The position numbers were made by a program, and so were the translations under genes. Below are positions 31,732 to 41,252 of a stretch of DNA of 64,000 bases, piece by piece. The notes below the pieces were generated by a model that was not told the DNA's origin, made no database searches, and worked only from the letters and a program-made list of their open reading frames with translations. Origin of the DNA: Paenibacillus sp. YN15 (GTDB lineage Bacteria > Bacillota > Bacilli > Paenibacillales > NBRC-103111); the NCBI RefSeq assembly GCF_003285005.1, contig NZ_QMFA01000013.1, forward strand, positions 94,692-158,691. Direction: 5' to 3'. The stretch's first letter is position 1. Each line of letters opens with the position of its first letter.

Positions 31732-33342
31732 TTATTTCTTTTGGGCAGCCACATACAATTCGTTCATTTCCTTCACCAGGTCGTCGCCGCCGGACTTCTT
31801 CCAGGTTTCAAAAGCGGCGCGCAGGCCGGCTTCGTCGATTTGGCCCACGATGAACTTGATGCGGGCGTCGTTGATGATGTTTTCCAATTGCGGTCCCTTT
31901 TGGTTGTACACATCGGAAATCAACGGAGCGGCAGGGTTAGCCACGATGAATTCTTCATTTTTCTTGATCAGCTCGGTTTGCTTCTTTCTAAGCGCGGTTT
32001 GCTTCACTGTCAGGGCGCTGCTCTTCGGCAGGAAGGAGAGCATTTGGTTCAGGCCTTCCACCTCGGATTCCAGCAGAACCGTATCCTTGCTGATGGTGAC
32101 ATTCTTCTCGGCATCGGTGGTGTAGTGCTTGCCTTCCAGACCGAAGCTCAGCAGCGTTTGCATGTCCGGATCATTCACCTTGTCCAGGAATGCCAGAATC
32201 CGCTTCAGTTCAGCCTCTGTCTTGACAGAGGATTTCGGAATGGACATCATGCCGGAGTAGCCGGCAGTGGGCAGGGTATGCAGCTTGCCGTCCTTGCCCA
32301 GCACGCCGCTGGCAACGTCAACATAATGAATGTCCGGATTGTCCTTGCCTTCCTTGGCCAATGCGGCATGGATCTTGTCGTCGGCGCGGGCGCCGCCGTC
32401 GATTACGTCCACGATTACGCCGGCCTGGTTGTTGACCATGGGGTCCACCCACTTGGCGCTGTCGAAGACGGCAAAGTCGGAGTTGATCAGCTTCTCGTCA
32501 TACAGCTTCTTCATGAACTTCAAGCCGTCGATGTATTCCTCGTATTGATGCTCGGGAACCAGCTTGCCGTCCTTGATGCCCCACTTGTTGGGAGAGCCGA
32601 ACCACAGCTTGATGATATCGAAGCCGCTGGCCCAGCCGCCGGTCCATTTCACCAGCACCATGCCGTAGGTATCGTTCTTGCCGTTCTTGTCCGGGTCCTT
32701 TTCCTTAAACGCTTTCAACATGTTGTAGAAATCGTCGATGGTCTTCGGCTCCTGCAGGCCAACGGCATCCAGCCAATCCTTGCGGTAGTAGTAGCCATTG
32801 CGGCCCAAATCGCGGCCGCGGTATACGCCGTAGATCTTGCCGTCGATGGAGCTGTTGTTCAATACAGTGGGGTTGGCTCCGGACAGGTTCTTGTAATCCT
32901 TCAGATACGGGCTCAGCTCCCAGAAGGCGCCGGAGCGGACTGCATTGACGAAGCTGGAGGATTTGTCGCTTAATACGGCAATCAGGTTAGGCAGCTTGCC
33001 GGATGCCAGGGTAATGTTGAACTTGTCGTTGTAGGACGCGTTGGGCACCCACTCGAAGTGAATGTTGCTGTTGGTTTGCTTCTCCAGCTCCGCTGCAACA
33101 GGGCTGTCATCCTTGGGGAAGTTGGTCTTGAAGACCGGCAGCATGATGGTCAGTTCAAGAGGCGGCTGCTGGGTGGGGGCCACACTTGCCGCTGCCGTTG
33201 GAGCGGCTGACGCGGCGCCGGCGGAAGGGGAAGCCGCGCTTTCATTATTGCCGCCGCCGCAGCCTGCAAGTGTACCGGCAGCAATGGTTCCTACCGAAAC
33301 AACTGCAACAAAACGTTTCATGCTGCTTGCTTTTCTTTTCAT
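31732..33342 (-). CDS. Extracellular solute-binding lipoprotein of sugar ABC importer
   Basis: 536 residues, ATG behind AAGGAGGG on the minus strand. Lipobox LAGC (cysteine 28) follows a signal segment; an alanine/serine/proline-rich linker comes next. The body matches family 1 solute-binding proteins of the LplA type (PVAAELEKQTNSNIHFEWVPNASYNDKFNITLASGKLPNLI, YYRKDWLDAVGLQEPKTIDDFYNMLKAFKEKDPDKNGKNDTYG). It delivers an oligosaccharide or similar ligand to the two permeases encoded upstream. A terminator shared with the AraC-type gene lies beyond its stop. No ATPase gene is adjacent, so the importer probably uses a shared MsmX-like ATPase. Confidence 0.9.
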   Translation of the reverse strand: MKRKASSMKRFVAVVSVGTIAAGTLAGCGGGNNESAASPSAGAASAAPTAAASVAPTQQPPLELTIMLPVFKTNFPKDDSPVAAELEKQTNSNIHFEWVPNASYNDKFNITLASGKLPNLIAVLSDKSSSFVNAVRSGAFWELSPYLKDYKNLSGANPTVLNNSSIDGKIYGVYRGRDLGRNGYYYRKDWLDAVGLQEPKTIDDFYNMLKAFKEKDPDKNGKNDTYGMVLVKWTGGWASGFDIIKLWFGSPNKWGIKDGKLVPEHQYEEYIDGLKFMKKLYDEKLINSDFAVFDSAKWVDPMVNNQAGVIVDVIDGGARADDKIHAALAKEGKDNPDIHYVDVASGVLGKDGKLHTLPTAGYSGMMSIPKSSVKTEAELKRILAFLDKVNDPDMQTLLSFGLEGKHYTTDAEKNVTISKDTVLLESEVEGLNQMLSFLPKSSALTVKQTALRKKQTELIKKNEEFIVANPAAPLISDVYNQKGPQLENIINDARIKFIVGQIDEAGLRAAFETWKKSGGDDLVKEMNELYVAAQKK

Positions 33343-33468
33343 TGTGTACCCTCCTTGTAATGGTTAAGCAGATTAGGAATAGTCAAGCATGTATGGAATA
33401 ACTCCAGATGGAGAAATCCGCTGTCCGGGAATAACCTGGTCTGCATCTTCGTTGCGCCTCCGAAGGGC

Positions 33469-34350
33469 TTACCCCTTGACGGAGCCAATCATCACGCCCT
33501 TGGCAAAATGCTTTTGCAGGAACGGGTATACGCACAGGATGGGAATCGTACCCACCACGATAACCGCCATCTTGATGGACTGCTCCGGTGGTTTCACGAA
33601 GTTGGGGTCCATGGAATTCAAGTCCCCGGCTGCCTGGGACAGCATGACGATCTGGCGGAGCATCACCTGCAGGGGCCACTTGGCCGGGTCATTGATGTAC
33701 AGCAGGGCCGAGAAGAAGTTGTTCCAATGGCCTACCGCGTAGAACAGGGTGAAGGTAGCCAGCACCGGCTTGGACAGAGGCAGGACGATCTTCCACAGCA
33801 GCCCCAGCTCCTGGCAGCCGTCGATCCGGGCCGCTTCCTCAATTTCGGCCGGCAGCTCCTGGAAGAAGTTCTTCACAATAATCAGGTTGAAGGCGCTGAT
33901 GGCTCCGGGAAGAATCAGCGCATTGAACGAATCCAACAGATGCAGCTCGCGGATGACCAGATAGGTGGGAATCATCCCGCCCCCGAACAGCATGGTGAAG
34001 ATCACCATGTTCAGGAACATATTGCGGCCCATCAGGCTGCGCCGGGCCAGGGGATAGGCCATGGTCACGGTGAAGAACAGGTTGACGATGGTGCCGACAA
34101 CGGTGACATAAACGGAAACCCCGATGCTTCGCATGATGGAATCCGTGGAGAAAATAAACTCATACGCGTTCAGCGTGAAGGTTTCCGGGATCAGGAATAC
34201 GGCGCGCTGGGTAATTTCCGCATCGGAGGCAAAGGAGCCTGCGATAATAATGATGAATGGCAGAATGGCGACAATTCCGGCTGCTCCAAGAAAGAGGTAG
34301 TTGGATACGTCGAAGATCATTCCGCCGGTTGTTCTGTATTGCTTGGCCAT
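33469..34350 (-). CDS. Sugar ABC permease, YtcP/CarB type
   Basis: 293 residues, six membrane segments, ATG with AGAGGAGGATC upstream. The cytoplasmic EAA loop reads EIEEAARIDGCQELGLLWKIVLPLSKP, as in carbohydrate importer permeases. It lies 15 bp after the partner permease gene and 126 bp before the binding-protein gene, in one operon. The C-terminal motif QKHFAKGVMIGSVKG is standard for the family. Confidence 0.92.
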   Translation of the reverse strand: MAKQYRTTGGMIFDVSNYLFLGAAGIVAILPFIIIIAGSFASDAEITQRAVFLIPETFTLNAYEFIFSTDSIMRSIGVSVYVTVVGTIVNLFFTVTMAYPLARRSLMGRNMFLNMVIFTMLFGGGMIPTYLVIRELHLLDSFNALILPGAISAFNLIIVKNFFQELPAEIEEAARIDGCQELGLLWKIVLPLSKPVLATFTLFYAVGHWNNFFSALLYINDPAKWPLQVMLRQIVMLSQAAGDLNSMDPNFVKPPEQSIKMAVIVVGTIPILCVYPFLQKHFAKGVMIGSVKG

Positions 34351-34365
34351 CGATTGATCCTCCTC

Positions 34366-35328
34366 TTAATAAAGTCCGGATTGCCCGAATTTTTTGGCCA
34401 GCCAGTTGCTTCCCAGCACCAGCGTCACGCCGATGACGGACTTGAAGAGGCCGACTGCCGTACTGTAGCTGAACGCGCCCTGGGTAATACCCATGGTATA
34501 GACATAGGTATCGAAGACCTCCGCCACCTCGCGGTTAAGCGCATTCATCATCAGGTAAATTTGCTCGAAGCCGTTGTCCAGAATATTGCCCATCCGCAGG
34601 ATCAGCAGGATGACGATAGTGCTGCGGATGGAGGGCAGGGTAATATGCCAGGTTTGCTTCCAGCGGTTGGCCCCGTCCATAATCGCCGCCTCATATTGCT
34701 CTATATCCACGCCGGCCAAAGCCGCCAGGAAGATAACCGTCCCCCAGCCGCATTCCTTCCAGATGGTCTGAATGATGATCAGCGGTCTGAACCATTTCGG
34801 ATCAGTGAGGAAGGAGATTTTTTCCCCCGTTAATTGAAAGATAAATTCATTGATGGTGCCGCCCTCCGTGGTCAAGAGGATGTAGGTCAAGCTGACCACG
34901 ATAACCATGGAGATAAAGTGGGGCACATACACCAGGGTCTGAACGGACCGTTTGTACCACGAGAGCCTGACCTCATTCAGCAGAAGCGCCAGCAGGATCG
35001 GGGCGGGAAATGAAAAGACCAGACTATATAAGGATAAAACCAGAGTATTCCGCAGCAGCATGCCAAACTCAATATTTTGAAAGAACATAGTGAAGTGGTC
35101 GAAGCCTACCCAGTCACTTTTGAGAAAACCAAGGAAGGGCTGGTAATTCTTAAAGGCCAGCAGAATGCCCCACATGGGCACGTACTTAAAGATGATGAAG
35201 TAAAGCAATCCGGGTGTAATCAACAGATACAACCACTTGTCTCTCTTCAACCGCTTATTGAACAGATTCCATTTGCTCTTCCGGGTACTTGGTACAACAG
35301 TCAGCTCATTCGCGGCTGTCGGCTCCAC
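34366..35328 (-). CDS. Sugar ABC permease, LplB type
   Basis: 320 residues with a GTG start behind AGGTGATGGGG. Six membrane segments begin with WLYLLITPGLLYFIIFKYVPMWGILLAFKNY; the EAA loop is EAAIMDGANRWKQTWHITLPSI. First gene of the importer operon 35328-31732 on the minus strand. The about 200-bp region before it has no gene and should hold the promoter. Confidence 0.92.
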   Translation of the reverse strand: MEPTAANELTVVPSTRKSKWNLFNKRLKRDKWLYLLITPGLLYFIIFKYVPMWGILLAFKNYQPFLGFLKSDWVGFDHFTMFFQNIEFGMLLRNTLVLSLYSLVFSFPAPILLALLLNEVRLSWYKRSVQTLVYVPHFISMVIVVSLTYILLTTEGGTINEFIFQLTGEKISFLTDPKWFRPLIIIQTIWKECGWGTVIFLAALAGVDIEQYEAAIMDGANRWKQTWHITLPSIRSTIVILLILRMGNILDNGFEQIYLMMNALNREVAEVFDTYVYTMGITQGAFSYSTAVGLFKSVIGVTLVLGSNWLAKKFGQSGLY

Positions 35329-35530
35329 TCCCCATCACCTCCGGGTTGTCTTTGGCTTTTCTCGAGCGGGTTATGCCTCGATTATGTTCCATTGGGTAAT
35401 CTGACAACAATGGGAGATTCTTGATTGGGCGAAAAATGGGCGTTTGGCTCCTCCGCCAAGAAAGTGCAAGGCCAGTTAAGCCCGGTTGCGGGGGAGGGGG
35501 AATGAGCCGGAATGATCTCCTGCAAAAGAA

Positions 35531-35565
35531 AAATCCCGATGGAATGAGCTTTCCATCAGGATTCG
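35531..35565 (-). terminator. Terminator of LysR-type gene
   Basis: On the minus strand AATCCTGATGGAA and TTCCATCGGGATT pair, followed by TTTCTTTT. Confidence 0.8.
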
Positions 35566-35576
35566 GATGCGGAGTC

Positions 35577-36476
35577 TTATTTGTTGGCGGCAGAATCGAA
35601 TTGCTGCACGTCCGTATCGCTCAGATACCGGAGAAAGGCTTTGGTTACCACCGTTGCCGCGCCCACAGGCAAGGAAGCAATGCCGATGTTCCGGTATTGG
35701 GGCGGGTTCAAGGGTCTTGCCGCCATACGGAAGGTGACATTGCGGATCATGAGCTCCGACATGATGCTGATGCCAAAGCCGTTGGCCGCCATCGCCATGA
35801 CGGAAATATCGTCATTGAGGATGTATTTGACTTTGGGCAGGGAGGGAGCATTCCTCAATACCGCTTGAATATCATTGTCCGACCCTTTCATGGGCATAAT
35901 GAAGGGTTCTTTGATAATGTCCTCCAGGGCGAGGGTTTCCTTCTCTGCCAGGGGATGCCCCGGCTCCAGCAGCACCAGCAGAGGGTCCTGCTTGAGAGGG
36001 CGGAAATGAAGGGCTTCCGGAACCGGAGCGGTGAGAAAGCCGCAATCTATTTTTCCCTGGAGCAGCCATTCGGTGATCTCGTCATAATTGCCGTCCAGCA
36101 ATTCAAACTCCACCAGCGGATACAGCTGCGAAAAGGAGCGGATAATTCCGGGAAGCCATTGGGCGGAAACGCTGGTGAAGGTGCCGACGCGGAGAGTTCC
36201 GGCCACCACATGATTGATATTGGCAATGGTCTGGGCCAAACTCCGCTGCTGGTTCACCAGACTCCGGACCCGCTCCAGAATCTGCTTGCCGTTGTCTGTA
36301 AGGGTTACGCCATTGCTGCTCCGCCTGAATAAGGCGAAGCCGGTTTCCTTCTCCAGGGCCGCAATCGCATGGCTGACTCCGGACTGGGTATAGCTGAGCG
36401 CTTCCGCCGCTCTTGTGATATTCCCCAGCTCCACCACCTTCAGGAAAATTTCATAGCGGTTGCTGTTAATGTTCAA
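35577..36476 (-). CDS. LysR family transcriptional regulator
   Basis: 299 residues, TTG start after AGGAGGCC. N-terminal winged HTH: YEIFLKVVELGNITRAAEALSYTQSGVSHAIAALEKETGFALFRR; then a periplasmic-binding-like effector domain. Typical length. It is divergent from an EamA exporter 135 bp away and is the probable regulator of it. The effector is unknown. Confidence 0.92.
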   Translation of the reverse strand: MNINSNRYEIFLKVVELGNITRAAEALSYTQSGVSHAIAALEKETGFALFRRSSNGVTLTDNGKQILERVRSLVNQQRSLAQTIANINHVVAGTLRVGTFTSVSAQWLPGIIRSFSQLYPLVEFELLDGNYDEITEWLLQGKIDCGFLTAPVPEALHFRPLKQDPLLVLLEPGHPLAEKETLALEDIIKEPFIMPMKGSDNDIQAVLRNAPSLPKVKYILNDDISVMAMAANGFGISIMSELMIRNVTFRMAARPLNPPQYRNIGIASLPVGAATVVTKAFLRYLSDTDVQQFDSAANK

Positions 36477-36610
36477 TGGAAGGCCTCCTGGACATTACGA
36501 TCTCTCATGGTAGGGATGAATAACATTCTCTTCTCAAATGGTATGCCTTCACTATAATAATGGATGGAAATAAAAACAAGAGGACTTTGCAGCCCATGGG
36601 GGAGAACCTG

Positions 36611-37570
36611 ATGATTGTTCAAAAGGCGGCTTATGCAACGAGGCAAACAGGCTGGACACAACAACGGGCGGATAGCTGCATCGCCTTGATCTCCATGGCA
36701 TGGGGGGCTTCTTATCTTCTGATGAAAACCGGTCTTGACGGACTGGGACCGTTTAATTTGATCGGCCTGCGCTTCGGCATTGCCTTTTTGGTGACGGCGC
36801 TGCTCTTTCATAGAAGACTCCGGAAAGCCACTCTCCCGGTGATTGGCCGCGGAGCGGTTCTGGGTCTGACCTTATTCGGGATGTTCAGCTTTCTGATGTA
36901 TGGCCTGCAAACCACCACTGCCTCCACCGCCGGTTTCCTGACCAGCACCACAGTGGTGTTTGTGCCGATTCTGCAAATGATCATTACACGGAAAAAGCCG
37001 CAAGGCAGAGTAGTTGCGGGAGTGGTTCTGACCATTACGGGTATTGCTCTGATGACTGTGCAGGATTCGCTGGCCTTGAACCGGGGGGCGGTATTCTGTC
37101 TCACCGGAGCCTTGCTGTATGCCTACCATATTATCCTGACAGACCGGTTCGCCCAGAAGGCGGAGGGATTGCTGCTGGGGATTTTGCAGCTTGGGTTTGC
37201 CGGCTTCTATGGGTGGATCGCCAGCTTCTTCTTTGAAGCTCCGTCTTTGCCTGCCGGTACGGCGCAATGGGGGGCGGTTTTGGGCTTGGCGCTGGTGTGC
37301 AGCGCATTCGGCTTTGTGATGCAGCCGATTGCCCAGACCTATACCACCCCGGAGCATACGGGCTTGCTGTTTGCCTTGGAGCCGGTGTTTTCCGCCTTGC
37401 TTGCGTTTATCTTTCTGCAGGAGATCCTGTCGGTCCAAGGGTACATCGGCGCCGCGCTTGTGCTGTGCAGCGTATTCGTTGCGGCGGCGAAGCCCGGAGG
37501 CCTTTTGAGGCGGCTGAGGCGGCGGCTGACAGGCACTCCCTTCCCGTCCGGCGCATACCGTAAGATGTAG
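36611..37570 (+). CDS. EamA/DMT family exporter
   Basis: 319 residues from ATG 36611, which follows GGGGGAG at a good distance; the frame is open to 36560. Ten membrane helices in two repeats; SMAWGASYLLMKTGLDGLGPFNLIGLRFG opens the first EamA unit and PEHTGLLFALEPVFSALLAFIFLQEILS the second. The C-terminus is arginine rich. TATAAT near 36552 may be its -10. The LysR-type gene is divergent. The next gene begins 28 bp after the stop. Confidence 0.9.
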   Translation: MIVQKAAYATRQTGWTQQRADSCIALISMAWGASYLLMKTGLDGLGPFNLIGLRFGIAFLVTALLFHRRLRKATLPVIGRGAVLGLTLFGMFSFLMYGLQTTTASTAGFLTSTTVVFVPILQMIITRKKPQGRVVAGVVLTITGIALMTVQDSLALNRGAVFCLTGALLYAYHIILTDRFAQKAEGLLLGILQLGFAGFYGWIASFFFEAPSLPAGTAQWGAVLGLALVCSAFGFVMQPIAQTYTTPEHTGLLFALEPVFSALLAFIFLQEILSVQGYIGAALVLCSVFVAAAKPGGLLRRLRRRLTGTPFPSGAYRKM

Positions 37571-37597
37571 GCGAATAACCGGAGAGGAAGTGGCAGG

Positions 37598-38716
37598 TTG
37601 AAGGGAAGAATACGAAGATACTTTGTTGGCGGGAATACAGCGCGGGGCTTTTATAGCCTGTATGAGTCAAATTTGCAGGGGCTGGAGCGTTTGTATACCG
37701 TAAGCGGCGGACCGGGGACGGGCAAGCAGGCGTTGTTGGAGGCGATTGGCGGGGAATGGGAGGAGCGGGGATATGATGTGGAATATATACACTCGCCGGC
37801 GGACAATGAGGAGCTGGACGGGGTCATCATACCGGCGCTGAAGGCCGGCATTGTGGATGCAACCCCTCCCTATAGCCTCGGTTCCGGGGCTGCCCTCGCG
37901 GCGGTGGAGCACATCAGCCTTGAGCAGGCGGCCGACCCTCAAGCGCTTGCAGACGGGCAGGAGGCGCTCCGGGATGCGCAGCTTAAAATGAAGGAAGCCT
38001 TCGAAGCGGCATACCGCCTTTTTGCCGAAGCCCTGAGCATTCATGATGACTGGGAGGCCATCTATTTCGAGAATATGGATTTCCGCAAGGCGGATGAGCT
38101 GACCGATACGCTGCTGCAGCGGCTGTTTGGAAGCACATTGGGGAACGGGACCGGGGTAGTGAAGCGCCGCTTTCTGGGAGCCGCCACACCGGCGGGAGCT
38201 GTGGATTTTGTGCCCAATCTGACGGAAGGGCTGTCCAAACGCTATTTTGTCAAGGGAAGGGCGGGAACGGGAAAATCCACCATGCTGAAAAGGATTGCTG
38301 CAGAGGCGGAAGCGAGAGGCCTGGATGTGGAAATCTATCATTGCGGCTTTGACCCCCACAGTCTGGATATGGTTATTGTGCGGCAGCTGAATTTCGCCAT
38401 CTTCGACAGCACCAGTCCCCATGAATACTTCCCGGACCGGGAGGGGGATGAAATCATCGATACCTATGCGATTGCTGTTGCGCCGGGCACGGATGAACGG
38501 TTTGCGGAGCAGCTTCGGGAGGTGTCGGCCCGCTACAAGGCTAAGATGAAGGCGGCGATAGCCAGCCTGGCTGCAGGCAAGCAGCATCGGGATGCACTGG
38601 CGGAGATATACAGCAAGGCGATGAATGCCGGAGAATTGGACAGCTGGACGGCCTCCATCCGGGAGGAGCTGCGGCTGCGCAGCGAGGCTTTGGACGCGGG
38701 TGAAGCCCTTCATTGA
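37598..38716 (+). CDS. Two-P-loop ATPase (PRK06851-like)
   Basis: 372 residues with a TTG start behind GGAGAGGAAG. The protein is an internal duplication: an N-terminal half with the P-loop-like GGPGTGKQ (residues 37-44) and a C-terminal half with a normal GRAGTGKST near residue 222. Both halves continue with similar blocks (EERGYDVEYIHSPADNEELDGVIIPALKAGIVD; EARGLDVEIYHCGFDPHSLDMVIVRQLNFAIFD). The family is a Firmicute ATPase of unknown role. In the first half the serine/threonine after the lysine is replaced by glutamine, so this site may have lost ATP hydrolysis. Possibly cotranscribed with the EamA gene. Confidence 0.8.
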   Translation: MKGRIRRYFVGGNTARGFYSLYESNLQGLERLYTVSGGPGTGKQALLEAIGGEWEERGYDVEYIHSPADNEELDGVIIPALKAGIVDATPPYSLGSGAALAAVEHISLEQAADPQALADGQEALRDAQLKMKEAFEAAYRLFAEALSIHDDWEAIYFENMDFRKADELTDTLLQRLFGSTLGNGTGVVKRRFLGAATPAGAVDFVPNLTEGLSKRYFVKGRAGTGKSTMLKRIAAEAEARGLDVEIYHCGFDPHSLDMVIVRQLNFAIFDSTSPHEYFPDREGDEIIDTYAIAVAPGTDERFAEQLREVSARYKAKMKAAIASLAAGKQHRDALAEIYSKAMNAGELDSWTASIREELRLRSEALDAGEALH

Positions 38717-38738
38717 GGAAGGAGAAAGCGCTCTCTTT

Positions 38739-38780
38739 GGCATGCAGAAGAAGGTCTGCCTCTGGCATGCCTTCCTTTTT
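38739..38780 (+). terminator. Terminator between convergent genes
   Basis: GGCATGC at 38739 and GCATGCC at 38765 pair; TTCCTTTTTTT follows. Confidence 0.65.
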
Positions 38781-38831
38781 TTGCCCTATTTTCACCTTCC
38801 GCATATCTGGCGATGCCCCCTTCCCTTCGCC

Positions 38832-40052
38832 CTACTTCTTTTCCTGAAGCTGATTAAATCCCTTGTTGCTCAAACCCACCTTCTTCATGTTAACCTCCGT
38901 TTTTACCTGCAGATTGATTTTGTTCAAAACCTCTATATGCTCCTCCTGCATTTGTCTCCATTGCCTGGGAAATCTTCGATAGATTTCGTCGGAAATTCCG
39001 GCTACATCCGCATTCGATCTTACAATCGCCGCCCACGCTTTGGTGCAGAGGGCTTCCACCTCCGCTTCCAGGCTTTGCTCCATCTTCTTAATAACCGCAG
39101 GGTCCAGCAAATCTTGCGAGCCTCCTGTTTCATTCAGCGATCCCGCAGACTTGATGGAGACGGTCACATTATATTCATCACCGCTCCTGCGGACGGAAAG
39201 CTTGGTTTTGGAATGAGAAATCTCGAAATTGGAATCCTTGACCGGGCTTTTATCCGGATCGCTTGCAAAAGAAATGCTGGAGCGATTGATTTTATCTTTT
39301 AGGAAAGCGACTCCCAAGGCTTCAGTTTCATTCATCCAACCCACAAGCTTGCTCTCCTTGACAATGGCTGCCCGCTTTAGCCTCAATTTGGAGGGGACGG
39401 TGGTCTGGTTGAACTGCTCGATACTGGTTACTTCCTTGCCTCCCGAAATCATGATTTCCGGAACAAGCACACTGTGAGAGGGACTAAGCTGATGCTTGAT
39501 GATCTCATACATTCGGACATGGGGGATTTTGGATAAATAGCGCTGCTGCTTTTCCAGAATCCGCTCTACGCCAATGCCGGGAATGGGCTGAATGCTCAGT
39601 AGCTGCTCCAGAATGGACCGTGCGTCTCCGGAAGCAATCAGAACGCTAACCGTTTCCCGGGAGTCGGAGTTGCGCAGGTACAGGTCAATCATCTGGCTGA
39701 ACCCTTTTTCGGCAGCTTCTTCACCGATGACCAACATGCTGTTATGTCCAAAATAAAGCTTCCGGGGAGCCTCCAGATAGCTTTTGGAAACGGCCGCTTT
39801 CATGGTGGGGCCTTCCGTGGAATACACCACCACGGGCACCTGGTCGTTTGGTCCGCCAGCTGCTCCGGCCGCCGCCGGAATGGCGGAGGGCACAATCACC
39901 TGAAAGGAAATGATCCAATTCCCCTTCTTGTCAATATCCATGGCCGATGCAGAGGTAATGGAGAGCTCGTTTAATTCGGTCCGGTCCCAGCACCCGCCGA
40001 GGAAAAGGGGAACCAAGAGCAAAGAAATGGTCAAAATTCTCTTTTTGAACAT
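38832..40052 (-). CDS. Ger(x)C family germination lipoprotein
   Basis: 406 residues; ATG at 40052 with GAAAGGAGG upstream rather than the longer frame. Signal peptide with lipobox (MFKKRILTISLLLVPLFLGG, cysteine 21), then the family start CWDRTELNELSI and the conserved QPIPGIGVERILEKQQRY, KRAAIVKESKLVGWMNETEALGV and C-terminal EAEVEALCTKAWAAIVRSNADV. GerC-type proteins are subunits of the spore germinant receptor anchored to the inner spore membrane. The partner A and B subunit genes are not adjacent. It lies 74 bp downstream of mrpG on the same strand and may be the last gene of that operon. Confidence 0.9.
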   Translation of the reverse strand: MFKKRILTISLLLVPLFLGGCWDRTELNELSITSASAMDIDKKGNWIISFQVIVPSAIPAAAGAAGGPNDQVPVVVYSTEGPTMKAAVSKSYLEAPRKLYFGHNSMLVIGEEAAEKGFSQMIDLYLRNSDSRETVSVLIASGDARSILEQLLSIQPIPGIGVERILEKQQRYLSKIPHVRMYEIIKHQLSPSHSVLVPEIMISGGKEVTSIEQFNQTTVPSKLRLKRAAIVKESKLVGWMNETEALGVAFLKDKINRSSISFASDPDKSPVKDSNFEISHSKTKLSVRRSGDEYNVTVSIKSAGSLNETGGSQDLLDPAVIKKMEQSLEAEVEALCTKAWAAIVRSNADVAGISDEIYRRFPRQWRQMQEEHIEVLNKINLQVKTEVNMKKVGLSNKGFNQLQEKK

Positions 40053-40126
40053 ATCAAAGCCTCCTTTCAGATACAAATTATGGTTTGTAAAATAAAGGAT
40101 GGCTATTCCCAATTCCCGTATGCCGA

Positions 40127-40501
40127 TTATCGTTGTCCGCCTGCGGATTTCTCCGCACCGGCATTCTTTAAGTCATCTCTTACACTCATTCCGCACATCG
40201 GAACCCCGGAGCGGTAAGCGGCGCGCCCGTTGAGATGCCCGGCCACGGGGGAGGTCATGAATACGAACACGATTCCCAGAAGCAGCTTGATATTGACATA
40301 TCCATCTGCCAGAAGAAGGTACAAGAAAACACCGGTAAGCACAAACAGCACCCCTAATGTTGCGCTTTTGGTGGCGGCGTGGGATCGGAGATATACGTCC
40401 GGCAGCCGGATCAGCCCGAATGCGCTAAGCGCTCCAAGCAAGGCTCCGACGAAAATGAATATAACCGACAGCAGCTCAGCTCCCCTGATGATCATCTCCA
40501 T
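40127..40501 (-). CDS. mrpG: Mrp antiporter subunit G
   Basis: 124 residues, three membrane helices, ATG behind GGGGGAGGGTGATGGAGC. The MrpG/PhaG pattern FVGALLGALSAFGLIRLPDVYLRSHAATKSATLGV is clear. Part of the seven-subunit cation/proton antiporter complex in the membrane. It overlaps mrpF by 26 bp, so translation is coupled. Confidence 0.92.
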   Translation of the reverse strand: MEMIIRGAELLSVIFIFVGALLGALSAFGLIRLPDVYLRSHAATKSATLGVLFVLTGVFLYLLLADGYVNIKLLLGIVFVFMTSPVAGHLNGRAAYRSGVPMCGMSVRDDLKNAGAEKSAGGQR

Positions 40502-40769
40502 GCTCCATCACCCTCCCCCGTTCAATATATCTGGCAAACGATGTGGTTCCGATAAACGTCAGAATCCCGATAACAAGAATAATATCCATGAACACCTGGG
40601 TGTCCAGCAAAAGACTGGTTACGGCAATAATGGCCAGCAGATTGATGCCGATGGAATCCAAGGCGGCAATCCGGTCCGGCATGGACGGGCCCTTTAACAG
40701 GCGGTAGCCGCAGCCCAGAACCGCCAGGGACAAGAGCAGCAGGGAACAAGAGAGCAAGAAATCAATCAA
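40476..40769 (-). CDS. mrpF: Mrp antiporter subunit F
   Basis: 97 residues, TTG start after GGGAGGTGACC. LKGPSMPDRIAALDSIGINLLAI is typical of MrpF, with three helices. Its start overlaps the mrpE end by 4 bp. Confidence 0.92.
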   Translation of the reverse strand: MIDFLLSCSLLLLSLAVLGCGYRLLKGPSMPDRIAALDSIGINLLAIIAVTSLLLDTQVFMDIILVIGILTFIGTTSFARYIERGRVMEHGDDHQGS

Positions 40770-41245
40770 GAGCGGGTCACCTCCCGAATGGCTTTTTCAA
40801 ATGTGGTTCTGATTTGGTTGACCAGTTCATCCACATCTCCGATATCGATGGCGTGAATATACAGTGTGCTTTTGTCGGGAGAAATATCCAGCGTCAGTGT
40901 TCCCGGAGTCAGGCAAATCAGGCAGGACAGCAGGGTAATTTCCCAGTCGGATTTAAGCGCTGTGGGATAAGCAAAGATGCCGGGGCGGACGGCAAGCCTG
41001 GGGCGGAGAATATGCCCGATAACCGTTATGCTGGAGACGAACAGCTCACGGATGAACAACCCCAGCAGCTTCAGCACCGCCCATAGCCGGTGGAGATAGA
41101 AGCCTCCGGGCCAGCACTTTCTTAATCCGAAAAGGATCAACCCGCCGATTGCATATCCGATGGCAAATTGCAGAGCGGACACCTCATTAAAAAGAAACAT
41201 CCAGACAAAGGCAATGGCGACGTTCAAAATTAGCTGCGAGCCCAT
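40766..41245 (-). CDS. mrpE: Mrp antiporter subunit E
   Basis: 159 residues. Two N-terminal helices and a cytoplasmic C-terminal domain; LLSCLICLTPGTLTLDISPDKSTLYIHAIDI is the MrpE signature. It lies 7 bp after mrpD. MrpE is needed for full antiport activity in Bacillus. Confidence 0.92.
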   Translation of the reverse strand: MGSQLILNVAIAFVWMFLFNEVSALQFAIGYAIGGLILFGLRKCWPGGFYLHRLWAVLKLLGLFIRELFVSSITVIGHILRPRLAVRPGIFAYPTALKSDWEITLLSCLICLTPGTLTLDISPDKSTLYIHAIDIGDVDELVNQIRTTFEKAIREVTRS

Positions 41246-41252
41246 GTTTCCA

